This document shows positions 1-7,819 of a stretch of DNA of 64,000 nt, piece after piece (positions within the stretch are counted from its first letter, which is position 1; each line of letters starts with the position of its first letter). Below the pieces are notes generated by a model that was not told the DNA's origin, did no database searches, and saw nothing but the letters and a program-made list of their open reading frames with translations. The stretch spans positions 1 to 64,000 of the forward strand of contig JAUHVL010000012.1 of NCBI GenBank assembly GCA_030425045.1, in the 5' to 3' direction. The DNA is from a bacterium (GTDB taxonomy: Bacteria; Bdellovibrionota; Bacteriovoracia; Bacteriovoracales; Bacteriovoracaceae). The translations under genes were made by a program, and so were the position numbers.

Positions 1-444
1 TGCAGTAAAAGTCTCACCAGTGTTATTAACAGTGGCACTGGCAACCTGAGCAGTAAAAGTTGCACCGTTAACAAGAGCACCACCTACTCGTTTTTGAGCA
101 GCTCTTCTAAATGTGGCTCCATCGGCACAATCTCCACCTTCACCTCTGACAAGGGCGTTGGCAGTATTGTTTGTTACAGCATGACCACCAGCATAATAAC
201 GATTGTTACCTGGTACATAACCTGCACTCTCAATACAAGTAGCAAAGTGATCGTAATCTGATTGCATCGTTGTTTGCGCAGAGTAGATTCCAGCTAATGA
301 GATTTTAGCTTCCGACGTTTTAGACTTGGCTTGATACCTTCTAAAGTTAGGAATAGCGACTGAGGTTAAGACCCCGATAATAGCGACAACAACCATTAGC
401 TCAACTAATGTAAAACCTGACTTGTTTCTCAGAAACAGTTTCAT
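1..444 (-). CDS. pilA: Type IV pilin (major prepilin, PilA-like), 3' end outside the window
   Basis: The first 148 codons are seen; the gene runs off the left edge. A short basic leader (MKLFLRNKSG) precedes FTLVELMVVVAIIGVL, the classical prepilin peptidase site: Gly, then N-methylated Phe, with Glu five residues into the mature protein. This identifies a type IV pilin or a close pseudopilin that is cleaved by PilD and assembled in the inner membrane. The mature part has Cys pairs and Gly/Ala-rich beta segments, as in major pilins. A strong Shine-Dalgarno AAAGGAG lies at 451-457, seven bases from the ATG. Just upstream is a small GGCCA/TGGCC hairpin (about 459-475). In Bdellovibrio-like predators type IV pili are needed for prey invasion; that role here is inference. 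A minor pilin cannot be excluded. Confidence 0.88.
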   Translation of the reverse strand, partial: MKLFLRNKSGFTLVELMVVVAIIGVLTSVAIPNFRRYQAKSKTSEAKISLAGIYSAQTTMQSDYDHFATCIESAGYVPGNNRYYAGGHAVTNNTANALVRGEGGDCADGATFRRAAQKRVGGALVNGATFTAQVASATVNNTGETFTA

Positions 445-720
445 GATGATCTCCTTTGGCCAATTAAGATGGCCTTTTTCACAAAGAGGTAAAACTATTA
501 AGAAGTTTCTCACTTTGCGGGTGATAAAAAATGTCCATATCACTTAATCATTTGAGAAGTGAAAGTTACTTCAAAAATTCATAAGAAATACATTAACATT
601 TTACACTTGATCGGCTTTTGAGTGAAAAAATAAATAAATTGGCTTTATTTGGGAGATGAAGTGAGTTGAAAAGAGTGATTAGAGATGCATGACAAGAAAG
701 TTGGGCAGATTTTTAGAATT

Positions 721-1236
721 TTAGAAACTCTGCTCTAGTTCTTTCGCTTTTTTGTCTTCGATGGCCTTTATCTTACCTCTTATATCAAGCTCTCTTTCTA
801 TACGATAAAGAATGACCTTTTCCATGATGCCGTCACTGGGGATGATCTTCCAGCCTTGAAGAAAATCTTGTTCGATCATTTGTCGTCGATAAACTGTAAC
901 TCTGGTGACTTCGCGGCTTCCTCTAAATCCTTTGACAACATTGACGATCACTTTATATTTAGCAGCTTTAATGGAATCACTTGACCCAAAAGAGTCAGCA
1001 AAGTTTAATTCCATGGTGTTATCTGTCCAGCGAGTTTTTACCACTCCGGCTTCTTGGTTTTGTATTTCAATGTCCTGAGTTTTCATCACTTGAAGAACAG
1101 CAAGCCAGGTTTGATTATAATTATAGGCAAAGACTTTTGAAGGAATCTCAAACTCTTCAGTGATATATTTAAACTCTTTGTACGAAGAACATGTACTTAA
1201 AAAAAAGAGCAAAAAAAGAGACAGTTTGGGTAACAT
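721..1236 (-). CDS. Outer-membrane-type lipoprotein of unknown function
   Basis: The chosen start gives 171 residues beginning MLPKLSLFLLFFLSTCSS: a lipoprotein signal peptide with lipobox L-S-T-C, so the protein should be lipidated at that Cys. A longer frame (start at 1359) would add 41 residues before the signal peptide and run into kdsD, so it was rejected. The body is mixed alpha/beta (a possible BamC-like or YjbF-like small domain, not recognised with certainty) and ends in a Lys/Glu-rich helix. It is divergent from kdsD, with 56 bases between the starts. No convincing Shine-Dalgarno precedes this ATG, so the start rests on the signal peptide. Confidence 0.7.
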   Translation of the reverse strand: MLPKLSLFLLFFLSTCSSYKEFKYITEEFEIPSKVFAYNYNQTWLAVLQVMKTQDIEIQNQEAGVVKTRWTDNTMELNFADSFGSSDSIKAAKYKVIVNVVKGFRGSREVTRVTVYRRQMIEQDFLQGWKIIPSDGIMEKVILYRIERELDIRGKIKAIEDKKAKELEQSF

Positions 1237-1292
1237 TATAATATTGTAACCGAAATGATGTAGTGCTAAAAGAGTACTGAGAGATTTTTTGT

Positions 1293-2261
1293 ATGAACAA
1301 CATAATGCAAGACGTTTTAAATTTAGAGGCCAAGGCGCTTGAGAAAGCTGCTTTGTCACTTAATGAGCAGACGGAAAAGCAATTATCCACCATATTTAAA
1401 GAGTTGATTGAATCAGGCGGGAATTTGGTTTTTTCTGGCGTTGGTAAATCTGGTCTGGTTGGTATGAAGTTAGCGGCCACCTTTTCAAGCTTAGGATTAC
1501 CTGCTTTCTTTCTCCATCCAACAGAGGCGCTTCACGGTGATCTTGGTCGTGTTCAATTTAGAGACTCCCTTGTTCTCATTTCAAAGTCAGGCAATACAGA
1601 AGAGTTATTAAAGTTACTTCCTTTTTTTGATATACCAAAAGACAGAAGAGTTGGTTTACTTGGAAAGCTTAATTCACCACTTGCTAATGAAGTGGGGATT
1701 GTTCTAGATTGCACTGTAGAAAAAGAAGCTTGTCTTAATAATCAGGCTCCCACCACAAGTACGACAGTTGCAATGGCGATGGGTGATGCCATGGCCGTTT
1801 TATTTGAAAAAATATCTGGTCTTTCAAAAGAAAAATATGCTGAATACCATCCCGGTGGAATGCTCGGCAAAACACTGCGAATGAAAGTAAAAGATTTGAT
1901 GTGGCCTAAGTCGGAATGCCCCGTTTTATCTCCAACGGCTTCCTTAAAAGATGTCATTTTAGAGATGACAAAAATCAGAGTTGGGGCTTGTGCCATTTTA
2001 GAAAGTGATCAGTTGAAAGGAATTATTGTCGAGGGAGATATCAGAAGATATTTTGCGGGAGATAAAAATGATCTTAACGTTGCCGCAACGACTCTTATGA
2101 ACCATAACCCCATCACTATTTCTGAAAATGTTTTAGCTTATGAAGCGCTTAATATAATGGAAAAAAGAGAGAATCCCATCGGCGTACTTCCCGTGGTAAA
2201 AGAGGGGACTTTTCTAGGCTTTATCCGTCTTCATGATCTTTTCAAAGAAGGTTTTTCTTAA
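1293..2261 (+). CDS. kdsD: D-arabinose 5-phosphate isomerase (KdsD/KpsF family)
   Basis: 322 residues, the usual length. It interconverts ribulose 5-phosphate and arabinose 5-phosphate, the first step of KDO synthesis for lipopolysaccharide, in the cytoplasm. An SIS domain spans about residues 40-175, with the sugar-phosphate loop SGVGKSG (48-54), SKSGNTEE (98-105) and the family motif HPGGMLGK (186-193). It is followed by two CBS domains (about 200-255 and 265-320). A weak GAGAG sits upstream of the ATG. Its last 48 bases overlap the 3' end of the convergent lnt gene. Confidence 0.93.
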   Translation: MNNIMQDVLNLEAKALEKAALSLNEQTEKQLSTIFKELIESGGNLVFSGVGKSGLVGMKLAATFSSLGLPAFFLHPTEALHGDLGRVQFRDSLVLISKSGNTEELLKLLPFFDIPKDRRVGLLGKLNSPLANEVGIVLDCTVEKEACLNNQAPTTSTTVAMAMGDAMAVLFEKISGLSKEKYAEYHPGGMLGKTLRMKVKDLMWPKSECPVLSPTASLKDVILEMTKIRVGACAILESDQLKGIIVEGDIRRYFAGDKNDLNVAATTLMNHNPITISENVLAYEALNIMEKRENPIGVLPVVKEGTFLGFIRLHDLFKEGFS

Positions 2262-3788
2262 ATAGTCGATCGCACCTAAGATTAAAGATAAAAGAATGGT
2301 AAAAGTGATGCCCAGTTTACTGAAGACGGTCGTCTCAGGGTTTTGTTTAGAATTAAGCGTAATATCAAGTACACCTTCTTTAAAAAGACCAAGATTTCCG
2401 GACTCACTTCCATCGGGATAGAGTACGGATGTGATACCGGTATTGGTGACCCTAACAATGGGACGATTAAATTCAAGTGCTCTCCAATGGGCAAGGAATC
2501 GATGCTGGTAAGGTTCAGCTGTATCACCATACCATGAGTCGTTGGTGAGATTGATAATAAAATGGTAGGGATCGTTTATATTATTCGCATATTTTTTAAT
2601 AAAAGAGGAAAAGAGAATTTCGTAACAGATAGCATTGATGGCATTAATACCATTATCTAACTTAAAGACGGTAAACTCTTTTCCTTTGGCAAAGAAAGAA
2701 ACATTTTTAATAATTTTTGCAAAATAAGGATTGAGAGGCCCAAAGGGAAGTGACTCACCAAAGGGAATCAGTATCTGTTTATGATAAGCTGCTTGGTATT
2801 CTGCTGCTCGATTAAAAAGAAAAATACTATTGTACTCAGTCTCAAAATAAAACGTATTATTTCGATTAGCGAGTGCGTATCCTCCGGTGACGAGTTGAGA
2901 ATTGGTCGTCATGATAACTTTTCGTAAAAGGTTGGGAACATTAGCTGAGTTTTTCGTCATAAACTCTGTATTCATTGTTTTTGGATAAGATGTTTCAGGC
3001 CAGATGATTAAGTCAGCGCTCTCTCCTTCACTTGAAAGTCTTTGATAACGAGCTAATACTTCGCTCACGGCCTCTGGGTATCCTTTTCTTGAAGAGATTT
3101 TTATAAGGTTATTAATATGCCCTTGCACTAGTTTAATTTTAGTTTGTTTGGGGTTATCGATTTCTTCTTTTTGCAAAGGAAAAAGAAAATTAACGATAAA
3201 AATAATCACCAACGAAGGATAAAGTACAAAATCAATTTTTCTATCACGGTAGCTCTCAATTAAACTTAAAGCTAGCCAATAAGAGACAAAAGAGAAAAAG
3301 GGAACGCCACCAACTTTTGCTAAATAAAGATAGGGAGCAAAGGTCATCCAAGAGTGACCAGGGTGAGCGGGAAATTGTTGGGGCACAAAATATTCAAACA
3401 AAGTTAAGATTAAGGCGATAACGATATTTTTCGAGGGAATTTTTAATTTGCTAAGCTTGGGGAATAAAATAGCAAAAAGTGTGTACTGAGGTACGATAAT
3501 CAAAGAGAATAGTGCACCTAACATATAGTTAAAGGGAGCATTGATTTCACCAAACTCTGTTAGCGTATAGGGTATCCAATAATATCCGCTCATACAGTAG
3601 GCCAACGAAAAGAGCAGCACAAAGAGAAGATTCTTTTTTATCGAATTGCCAAGAGATTCAAAAAAGATAAAAAGTGAGACAACCATGAGTGGAAAAAAAT
3701 GAGGGACACCTTCTACGGGAAAGGCATAAGTATAACAGAGACCTGACAAAATGGCCTTGATAGGCATGGGGATCTTTTTCCAAAACAT
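2214..3788 (-). CDS. lnt: Apolipoprotein N-acyltransferase
   Basis: About 524 residues from the ATG at 3788. It transfers the third acyl chain to the N-terminal Cys of lipoproteins in the inner membrane. The N-terminal half holds six or more membrane helices; the C-terminal half is a nitrilase-fold domain. The triad is visible: Glu in IIWPETSYP (about 265), Lys in HKQILIPFGE (about 337) and Cys in AICYEILF (about 388), very close to the spacing in E. coli Lnt. The window encodes many lipoproteins that would be its substrates. The start is unclear: an in-frame TTG lies 21 bases upstream, and the ATG shares the palindrome CATATG with the divergent gene. The 3' end overlaps kdsD. Confidence 0.92.
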   Translation of the reverse strand: MFWKKIPMPIKAILSGLCYTYAFPVEGVPHFFPLMVVSLFIFFESLGNSIKKNLLFVLLFSLAYCMSGYYWIPYTLTEFGEINAPFNYMLGALFSLIIVPQYTLFAILFPKLSKLKIPSKNIVIALILTLFEYFVPQQFPAHPGHSWMTFAPYLYLAKVGGVPFFSFVSYWLALSLIESYRDRKIDFVLYPSLVIIFIVNFLFPLQKEEIDNPKQTKIKLVQGHINNLIKISSRKGYPEAVSEVLARYQRLSSEGESADLIIWPETSYPKTMNTEFMTKNSANVPNLLRKVIMTTNSQLVTGGYALANRNNTFYFETEYNSIFLFNRAAEYQAAYHKQILIPFGESLPFGPLNPYFAKIIKNVSFFAKGKEFTVFKLDNGINAINAICYEILFSSFIKKYANNINDPYHFIINLTNDSWYGDTAEPYQHRFLAHWRALEFNRPIVRVTNTGITSVLYPDGSESGNLGLFKEGVLDITLNSKQNPETTVFSKLGITFTILLSLILGAIDYLRKTFFEKIMKTDKA

Positions 3789-4514
3789 ATGCTTATCATA
3801 ATCAAGCAAAACTCAATTGCCAATGAGTGTCGTTTATTAGAACATTATTATGTGGAAACAGAATCAATTTATACAAGACCTGCTCATTCTCCTTTTCAGT
3901 CAGTTGAAATAACCAAGCGATGCCCTAAATGTAAAAGTGTCTTTATAACGGAAAAAGAGTGTGAGTCATGCCATTTCCAATTCACCATAGAGCCGGTTGG
4001 AACACCTTATGGTTTTAAAAGTGTGACGTATATTAGAAGTGATTTTGCTAACGATTTTCCGGTCATCAATTATTTTAAAAATAATTTCTCCTATAAAGTG
4101 TCTTCTACCTTTCCCGCAGTCATTGAATACAAAAGAAAACTAAACAGAAGAAGAGAAGTACTCTCTCGTTATTTATTTGAAAGTGTTCGAGGTGAGAGAG
4201 AAACAAGAAAACTCTTTTTTACGGAATTGCTCGATATTTGTTACGAGCTGATTGATCTTGATTCTGATGTCTTTCAATTACTTGATAGACTAGAAGGTCA
4301 TGAAAAACATCCTTATTACGAAAAACTAACCCAACTTCTTGTGATTCATCAGCAAAATAAAGTGAGTCAAAAAAATATCGTTAATAATTTTTTAAATTTT
4401 TCACTTTTTGGATTGTTACGAGTTCGCTTTTTACTCGTGTTTGGCGCCATCACCAGTTTGATTTTGATGGCATCTCTTTTTATTTATTCAGAATTAATCG
4501 GATTAATTAGCTAG
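3789..4514 (+). CDS. Zinc-ribbon protein with C-terminal membrane anchor, unknown function
   Basis: 241 residues if the ATG at 3789 is used. A zinc ribbon is visible: CPKC at 45-48 and CESC at 58-61. A hydrophilic alpha-helical middle part follows, and one membrane helix lies at about 212-236, at the extreme C terminus. The tail suggests a cytoplasmic domain tethered to the inner membrane. The first codons lack a ribosome binding site and abut the divergent lnt start, so the real start may be the GTG at 3852, which keeps the zinc ribbon. The last 12 bases overlap the convergent protease gene. I do not recognise the family. Confidence 0.75.
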   Translation: MLIIIKQNSIANECRLLEHYYVETESIYTRPAHSPFQSVEITKRCPKCKSVFITEKECESCHFQFTIEPVGTPYGFKSVTYIRSDFANDFPVINYFKNNFSYKVSSTFPAVIEYKRKLNRRREVLSRYLFESVRGERETRKLFFTELLDICYELIDLDSDVFQLLDRLEGHEKHPYYEKLTQLLVIHQQNKVSQKNIVNNFLNFSLFGLLRVRFLLVFGAITSLILMASLFIYSELIGLIS

Positions 4515-5684
4515 ACGGTAGTTGATCTGTCCTCTTTTTTCATTTTTATTATTAGCAAGAGCACGACCTGTTTTCGATTGATAAAACTTCCCCGCGAGTT
4601 CAAGCGCCCCGTTGGCATCGAGACGTCCACCAGAGTTACACTTTGAAGCTAATTGCTTTTCTTTAATTGCCGACTGTTTAATGGTCGCTTTAATTTCACT
4701 AGCTGATAGAGTTGGGTATTTACTTTTAATCATCGCTGCAACACCTGTAACAAATGCTGTCGCTTGGCTTGTCCCTGTTAAATAACCTGCACGGTTATAA
4801 GGCAGAGCTGACTTGATTCGGTAACCTGGAGCCGAGATATCCACGCTATTTTTACCCCAGTTTGATGACGATAAGATTTTAGCAAACTGATTATGGGCCG
4901 TTACTGTAACGATATTACTCAGACCGTAACTAGCTGGGAAGTAAGCATTTTTTCTAATATCGATATTAGATTCCTCATTTCCAGCGGCTGCTATAACGAG
5001 GATTCCTTTTCTCTCAGCTTCTTTTAATATTTTAAGCTCTTCCGTTGCTGGCTCAGGACCACCACCTGAATAGTTGATAATATCAACATTCATATCCACG
5101 GCATATCTCAAAGCTTTGATGGTCGCATCGACATTGTCTTTAGAAGGAGCTTGCGGATTATAGTATTTAAGAGCAAGAATCTTAACATCTGGGAATACAC
5201 TTTTTACAATACCCGCGACGTGAGTTCCGTGCCCGTGAGAATCATTAGGTCTTGGATTAACATTAGACTTAATAGAAAAATCAACGCCATAATTTTTAGG
5301 TCCGAGTTTTCCATTAACCACATGAAGGTTATCTTGAAGAAAAGGGTGACCATATTCAATTCCAGTATCAACGACTGCAACGACAATATCTTTTTTCTTT
5401 TTAAATTTTTCCCATGCACCAACAAGGTTGATTGATGATTGTTTATTTTTAGGGTCGATTCCCCAGCTCGCAAAGTTTGATGTAAGTTCATCAGCCGGAA
5501 AGTATAACTTTTTAGCATTTTCAATCTTCGTTACTTTTTTCTTAGCAGCTAACCTTTTTTCAATCAGCTGATAAAAAGCTTTTGAATTGGGTTTAACTTT
5601 TGCTTGTTTTGCAAAAGAAAGCGGCGAAGAGGTGAAGATCAGTAAACTGGCGATGGCGAGGATGAATCTGCTACTTTTAATCAT
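4503..5684 (-). CDS. Secreted subtilisin-like serine protease (S8 family)
   Basis: 393 residues from the ATG at 5684, which has AGGAG 11 bases upstream and a clear signal peptide (MIKSSRFILAIASLLIF... ending near SFA). The longer frame to 5735 adds 17 residues before the signal peptide and is less likely. The catalytic triad is present: Asp in VAVVDTGIEYGH (about 106), His in HGHGTHVAGI (about 152) and Ser in GTSQATAF (about 306), with the oxyanion Asn in AAGNEES (about 236). A propeptide of about 75 residues seems to lie between signal and catalytic domain. GTSQATA replaces the more usual GTSMAxP. Probably exported and possibly used on prey protein; the substrate is unknown. Confidence 0.92.
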   Translation of the reverse strand: MIKSSRFILAIASLLIFTSSPLSFAKQAKVKPNSKAFYQLIEKRLAAKKKVTKIENAKKLYFPADELTSNFASWGIDPKNKQSSINLVGAWEKFKKKKDIVVAVVDTGIEYGHPFLQDNLHVVNGKLGPKNYGVDFSIKSNVNPRPNDSHGHGTHVAGIVKSVFPDVKILALKYYNPQAPSKDNVDATIKALRYAVDMNVDIINYSGGGPEPATEELKILKEAERKGILVIAAAGNEESNIDIRKNAYFPASYGLSNIVTVTAHNQFAKILSSSNWGKNSVDISAPGYRIKSALPYNRAGYLTGTSQATAFVTGVAAMIKSKYPTLSASEIKATIKQSAIKEKQLASKCNSGGRLDANGALELAGKFYQSKTGRALANNKNEKRGQINYRLAN

Positions 5685-6009
5685 GACCGGGTTAACTCCT
5701 AAATACTCTAAATAACTTTTAAATCTGGTGATCACACAGGATCAATCTACGTAATTTAGAGCAAAGTTGAGGCCAAAATTTGTATACAATATTAACAGCT
5801 TAGAACAAGTGTCTGATCTCTAGGCGTTTTAGCAATTGATCACTGTCGAAAAAGTATACAATTTCACCACTTAATAACTCAGAACTATCGATAATTGTTT
5901 AGATTACTAACAGCTCTCTAAAGGGGCTTGATAAAGAGATATCATTAGGGGGAATACACAGCAAATCGGTGCTAAAAATTGAGTATTAATTACAAGCTTC
6001 TAGTAAGAC
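5685..6009. other. Non-coding stretch between protease and small secreted protein genes
   Basis: About 325 AT-rich bases with no supported gene. The palindromic nonamer GTATACAAT occurs twice (near 5779 and 5850). On the minus strand each copy gives a TATAC(T/A) element that could serve as a -10 box for the protease gene. No terminator hairpin or RNA gene was recognised. Confidence 0.5.
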
Positions 6010-6279
6010 TTAGTTAATAGCGTTCAATGCTTCCATTTGAGCATTAAAAGTTTTTTGTAAGTCTTTTTGTAATTGCATTTCTCTTTTTAAGCGCATGGTT
6101 TGAATTTGCTTCTGAACAAGTTGTTCAGTTTTTCTTTCCATGTGTTCTCTCATACGCTTCATTTTTTCACTGGCCGTGCGTGGTCTTTGATATTGTCCAT
6201 CAATATCAAGAGGGGCACTTTCAATAACTTCTGCTTGAATTGAAAAAGATAATAATAGTAAAGCGATAACAGCTTTCAT
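6010..6279 (-). CDS. Small secreted coiled-coil protein, unknown function
   Basis: 89 residues from the ATG at 6279, which has AGGAG seven bases upstream. This start places a clean signal peptide (MKAVIALLLLSFSIQA) at the N terminus. Longer starts at 6285 and 6357 lack this arrangement. The mature part is rich in Lys, Arg, Gln, Met and Glu and looks wholly helical, probably a coiled coil from about residue 35 to the end. No family recognised. It probably sits in the periplasm. Confidence 0.7.
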   Translation of the reverse strand: MKAVIALLLLSFSIQAEVIESAPLDIDGQYQRPRTASEKMKRMREHMERKTEQLVQKQIQTMRLKREMQLQKDLQKTFNAQMEALNAIN

Positions 6280-6394
6280 CAGCATTCTCCTACGTACAAC
6301 TTGGTTTTTTACACGTATAGCCAAGGGGTCGTGATCTGTAAAACACAATGGCACCAATATGATAAATTTAGGTAAAAATTACAACTGCGAAGCG

Positions 6395-6790
6395 TTATTT
6401 GGTTTTTATACCGGTAATTTTATTGACGGCTTGAAGTAGCGCTCCAAAGTTATCAGTGAAGGTCATCACCTTTCCGCCGAGATCGACAATTTCGAGTTTG
6501 TGTTCAGGATCATTATCGAGAGTTAAATAGAGGATGGGCATTTCTTTAGCCGTAAAAATATTACGACTTAGTGAAATGATTTCATCTGCTGGCATATCCT
6601 CACTTGGACCGAGTAATAAAAGTAATGAAAAGGGCTCTTTTTCTAGCTTTGCATTTTCTAAAAGATGAATAGTGTGAAACCCGCTAGTGGCCAGCTCTGT
6701 TTTAAATTGTGAGTACCGAAGCCTCGAGGCGATATTATCCCTTTTGGCGATATCAGAACTTACAAATAAAATTGGTCTTAGATCATGCAT
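6395..6790 (-). CDS. Receiver-like (pseudo-REC) domain protein
   Basis: 131 residues from the ATG at 6790. The longer frame reaching 7030 overlaps the divergent flavin reductase gene and is not credible. The protein is a single alpha/beta domain starting RPILFVSSD, with a LLLLLGPSE strand where response regulators carry the phospho-Asp and ILYLTLDN where they carry the switch Thr. The Asp appears to be replaced by Gly/Pro, so phosphorylation is doubtful. This looks like a stand-alone degenerate receiver domain. Divergent from the flavin reductase gene. Confidence 0.6.
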   Translation of the reverse strand: MHDLRPILFVSSDIAKRDNIASRLRYSQFKTELATSGFHTIHLLENAKLEKEPFSLLLLLGPSEDMPADEIISLSRNIFTAKEMPILYLTLDNDPEHKLEIVDLGGKVMTFTDNFGALLQAVNKITGIKTK

Positions 6791-6866
6791 AACATTTCTC
6801 TTTTGCTGGTCTAAATTATAAGAGCTATACTGATCGCTGAAAAGACTCATCGAAAAAGGAAAAAAT

Positions 6867-7355
6867 ATGTCAGAAATTAGTAAAGAACAAAAAGCTGCGG
6901 GTGTTGGAGCAATTCCATCGGGATTATTTATTATTTGCACCAAAGATAGTGAGGGAACGGCAAACGGCTTCTTGGGAAGTTGGGTCCAGCAGGTTTCTTT
7001 TGATCCTCTTCTTGTCGCTCTTTGTATCAATCCATCAAGACCAGGTTATGAAGAAATTATGGCGGGAAAACCATTTTCAATTAATGTTGTAGGAGAGCAT
7101 GAGAAGAATTATCTAAAGCATTTTTGGAGAGGTTACTCACCAGAAGATAATCCTTTTAAATCAGAAATTCAGCATACTGACCTGAGTGAAGCGGTGGCGA
7201 TGAAAGATGCGAAGTCTGTTATTGTCTGTCGTCTTAAAGAATCTTTAAACCCCGGAGATCATCATATTGTAGTCGCTGAGGTTATTGATAGTGTCGTTAA
7301 TGACGAAGAAGCAAAGCCGATGGTCCATATCAGAAAAACAGGATTAGATTACTAA
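6867..7355 (+). CDS. Flavin reductase-like FMN-binding protein
   Basis: 162 residues. The split-barrel flavin reductase fold is recognisable from GLFIICTKD, NGFLGSWVQQVSFDPLLVALCI, the KPFSINVVGE strand and the terminal VHIRKTGLDY. Members reduce or bind FMN and serve two-component monooxygenases or act as quinone/flavin reductases; the partner is not visible here. AAGGA lies eight bases before the ATG. Its stop overlaps the next start by one base (TAATG), so the two are translationally coupled. Confidence 0.82.
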   Translation: MSEISKEQKAAGVGAIPSGLFIICTKDSEGTANGFLGSWVQQVSFDPLLVALCINPSRPGYEEIMAGKPFSINVVGEHEKNYLKHFWRGYSPEDNPFKSEIQHTDLSEAVAMKDAKSVIVCRLKESLNPGDHHIVVAEVIDSVVNDEEAKPMVHIRKTGLDY

Positions 7356-7705
7356 TGACCACGTTAACTTTTTATCATAATCCAAAATGTTCTAAGTCGA
7401 GAGAAGTTGCCGCTATGTTAGAAGCTAGCGGCAAAGAGTTTGAGGTTCGAGAGTATTTAAAAGAGCCACTTTCAAAAGAGGAGTTGGAAAAACTTTACTC
7501 TCATTTAAGCCCTGATGATAAAAAGCAGTTTATTCGTGTAAAGGAGCAACTTTTTAAAGATGATCCTTTTGATATAAATGATGAATCAAAGGTTTTTCAA
7601 AAACTGGTCGAACTTCCAAAACTGATGGAAAGACCAATTGTCTCAGACAGCAAACTTGCTATTATCGGCAGGCCAACATCGAAAATTCAAGAGCTTATAA
7701 GCTAA
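7355..7705 (+). CDS. arsC: ArsC/YfgD-like arsenate reductase family protein
   Basis: 116 residues of thioredoxin fold. The glutaredoxin-dependent ArsC motif NPKCSKSR (about 9-16) supplies the catalytic Cys, and ERPIV (about 91) supplies one of the conserved Arg residues. Members reduce arsenate to arsenite, but many short ones have no shown arsenic role. There is no arsenite pump or ArsR nearby, which argues for a general reductase role. Coupled to the flavin reductase gene by TAATG. Confidence 0.85.
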   Translation: MTTLTFYHNPKCSKSREVAAMLEASGKEFEVREYLKEPLSKEELEKLYSHLSPDDKKQFIRVKEQLFKDDPFDINDESKVFQKLVELPKLMERPIVSDSKLAIIGRPTSKIQELIS

Positions 7706-7738
7706 AAGGGTCATAACGAACTGCCAGGCTGCTTTACG

Positions 7739-7756
7739 TTTGTAAATTTTTACAAA
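7739..7756. promoter_or_regulatory. Perfect 18-bp palindrome, candidate operator
   Basis: TTTGTAAA TT TTTACAAA is a perfect dyad about 64 bases before the start of the M23-like gene. It is followed by TACTAT near 7782, which could be a -10 element. The position suits a repressor or activator site for the downstream gene. The binding protein is unknown. Confidence 0.4.
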
Positions 7757-7819
7757 TTTCCCATACACTTTGGGCATCGTGTTACTATCTAGCCGAATTT
7801 ACACAACAGGGGAAGTTTG

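Noticed and set aside
981-1163. Plus-strand open frame of 60 codons
   Set aside because: It lies inside the lipoprotein gene on the other strand and has no signal or family match.
1237-1359. N-terminal extension of the lipoprotein gene
   Set aside because: It overlaps the kdsD start and puts 41 residues before a clear lipoprotein signal.
6791-7030. N-terminal extension of the pseudo-receiver gene
   Set aside because: It runs antisense through the flavin reductase gene and lacks domain sense.
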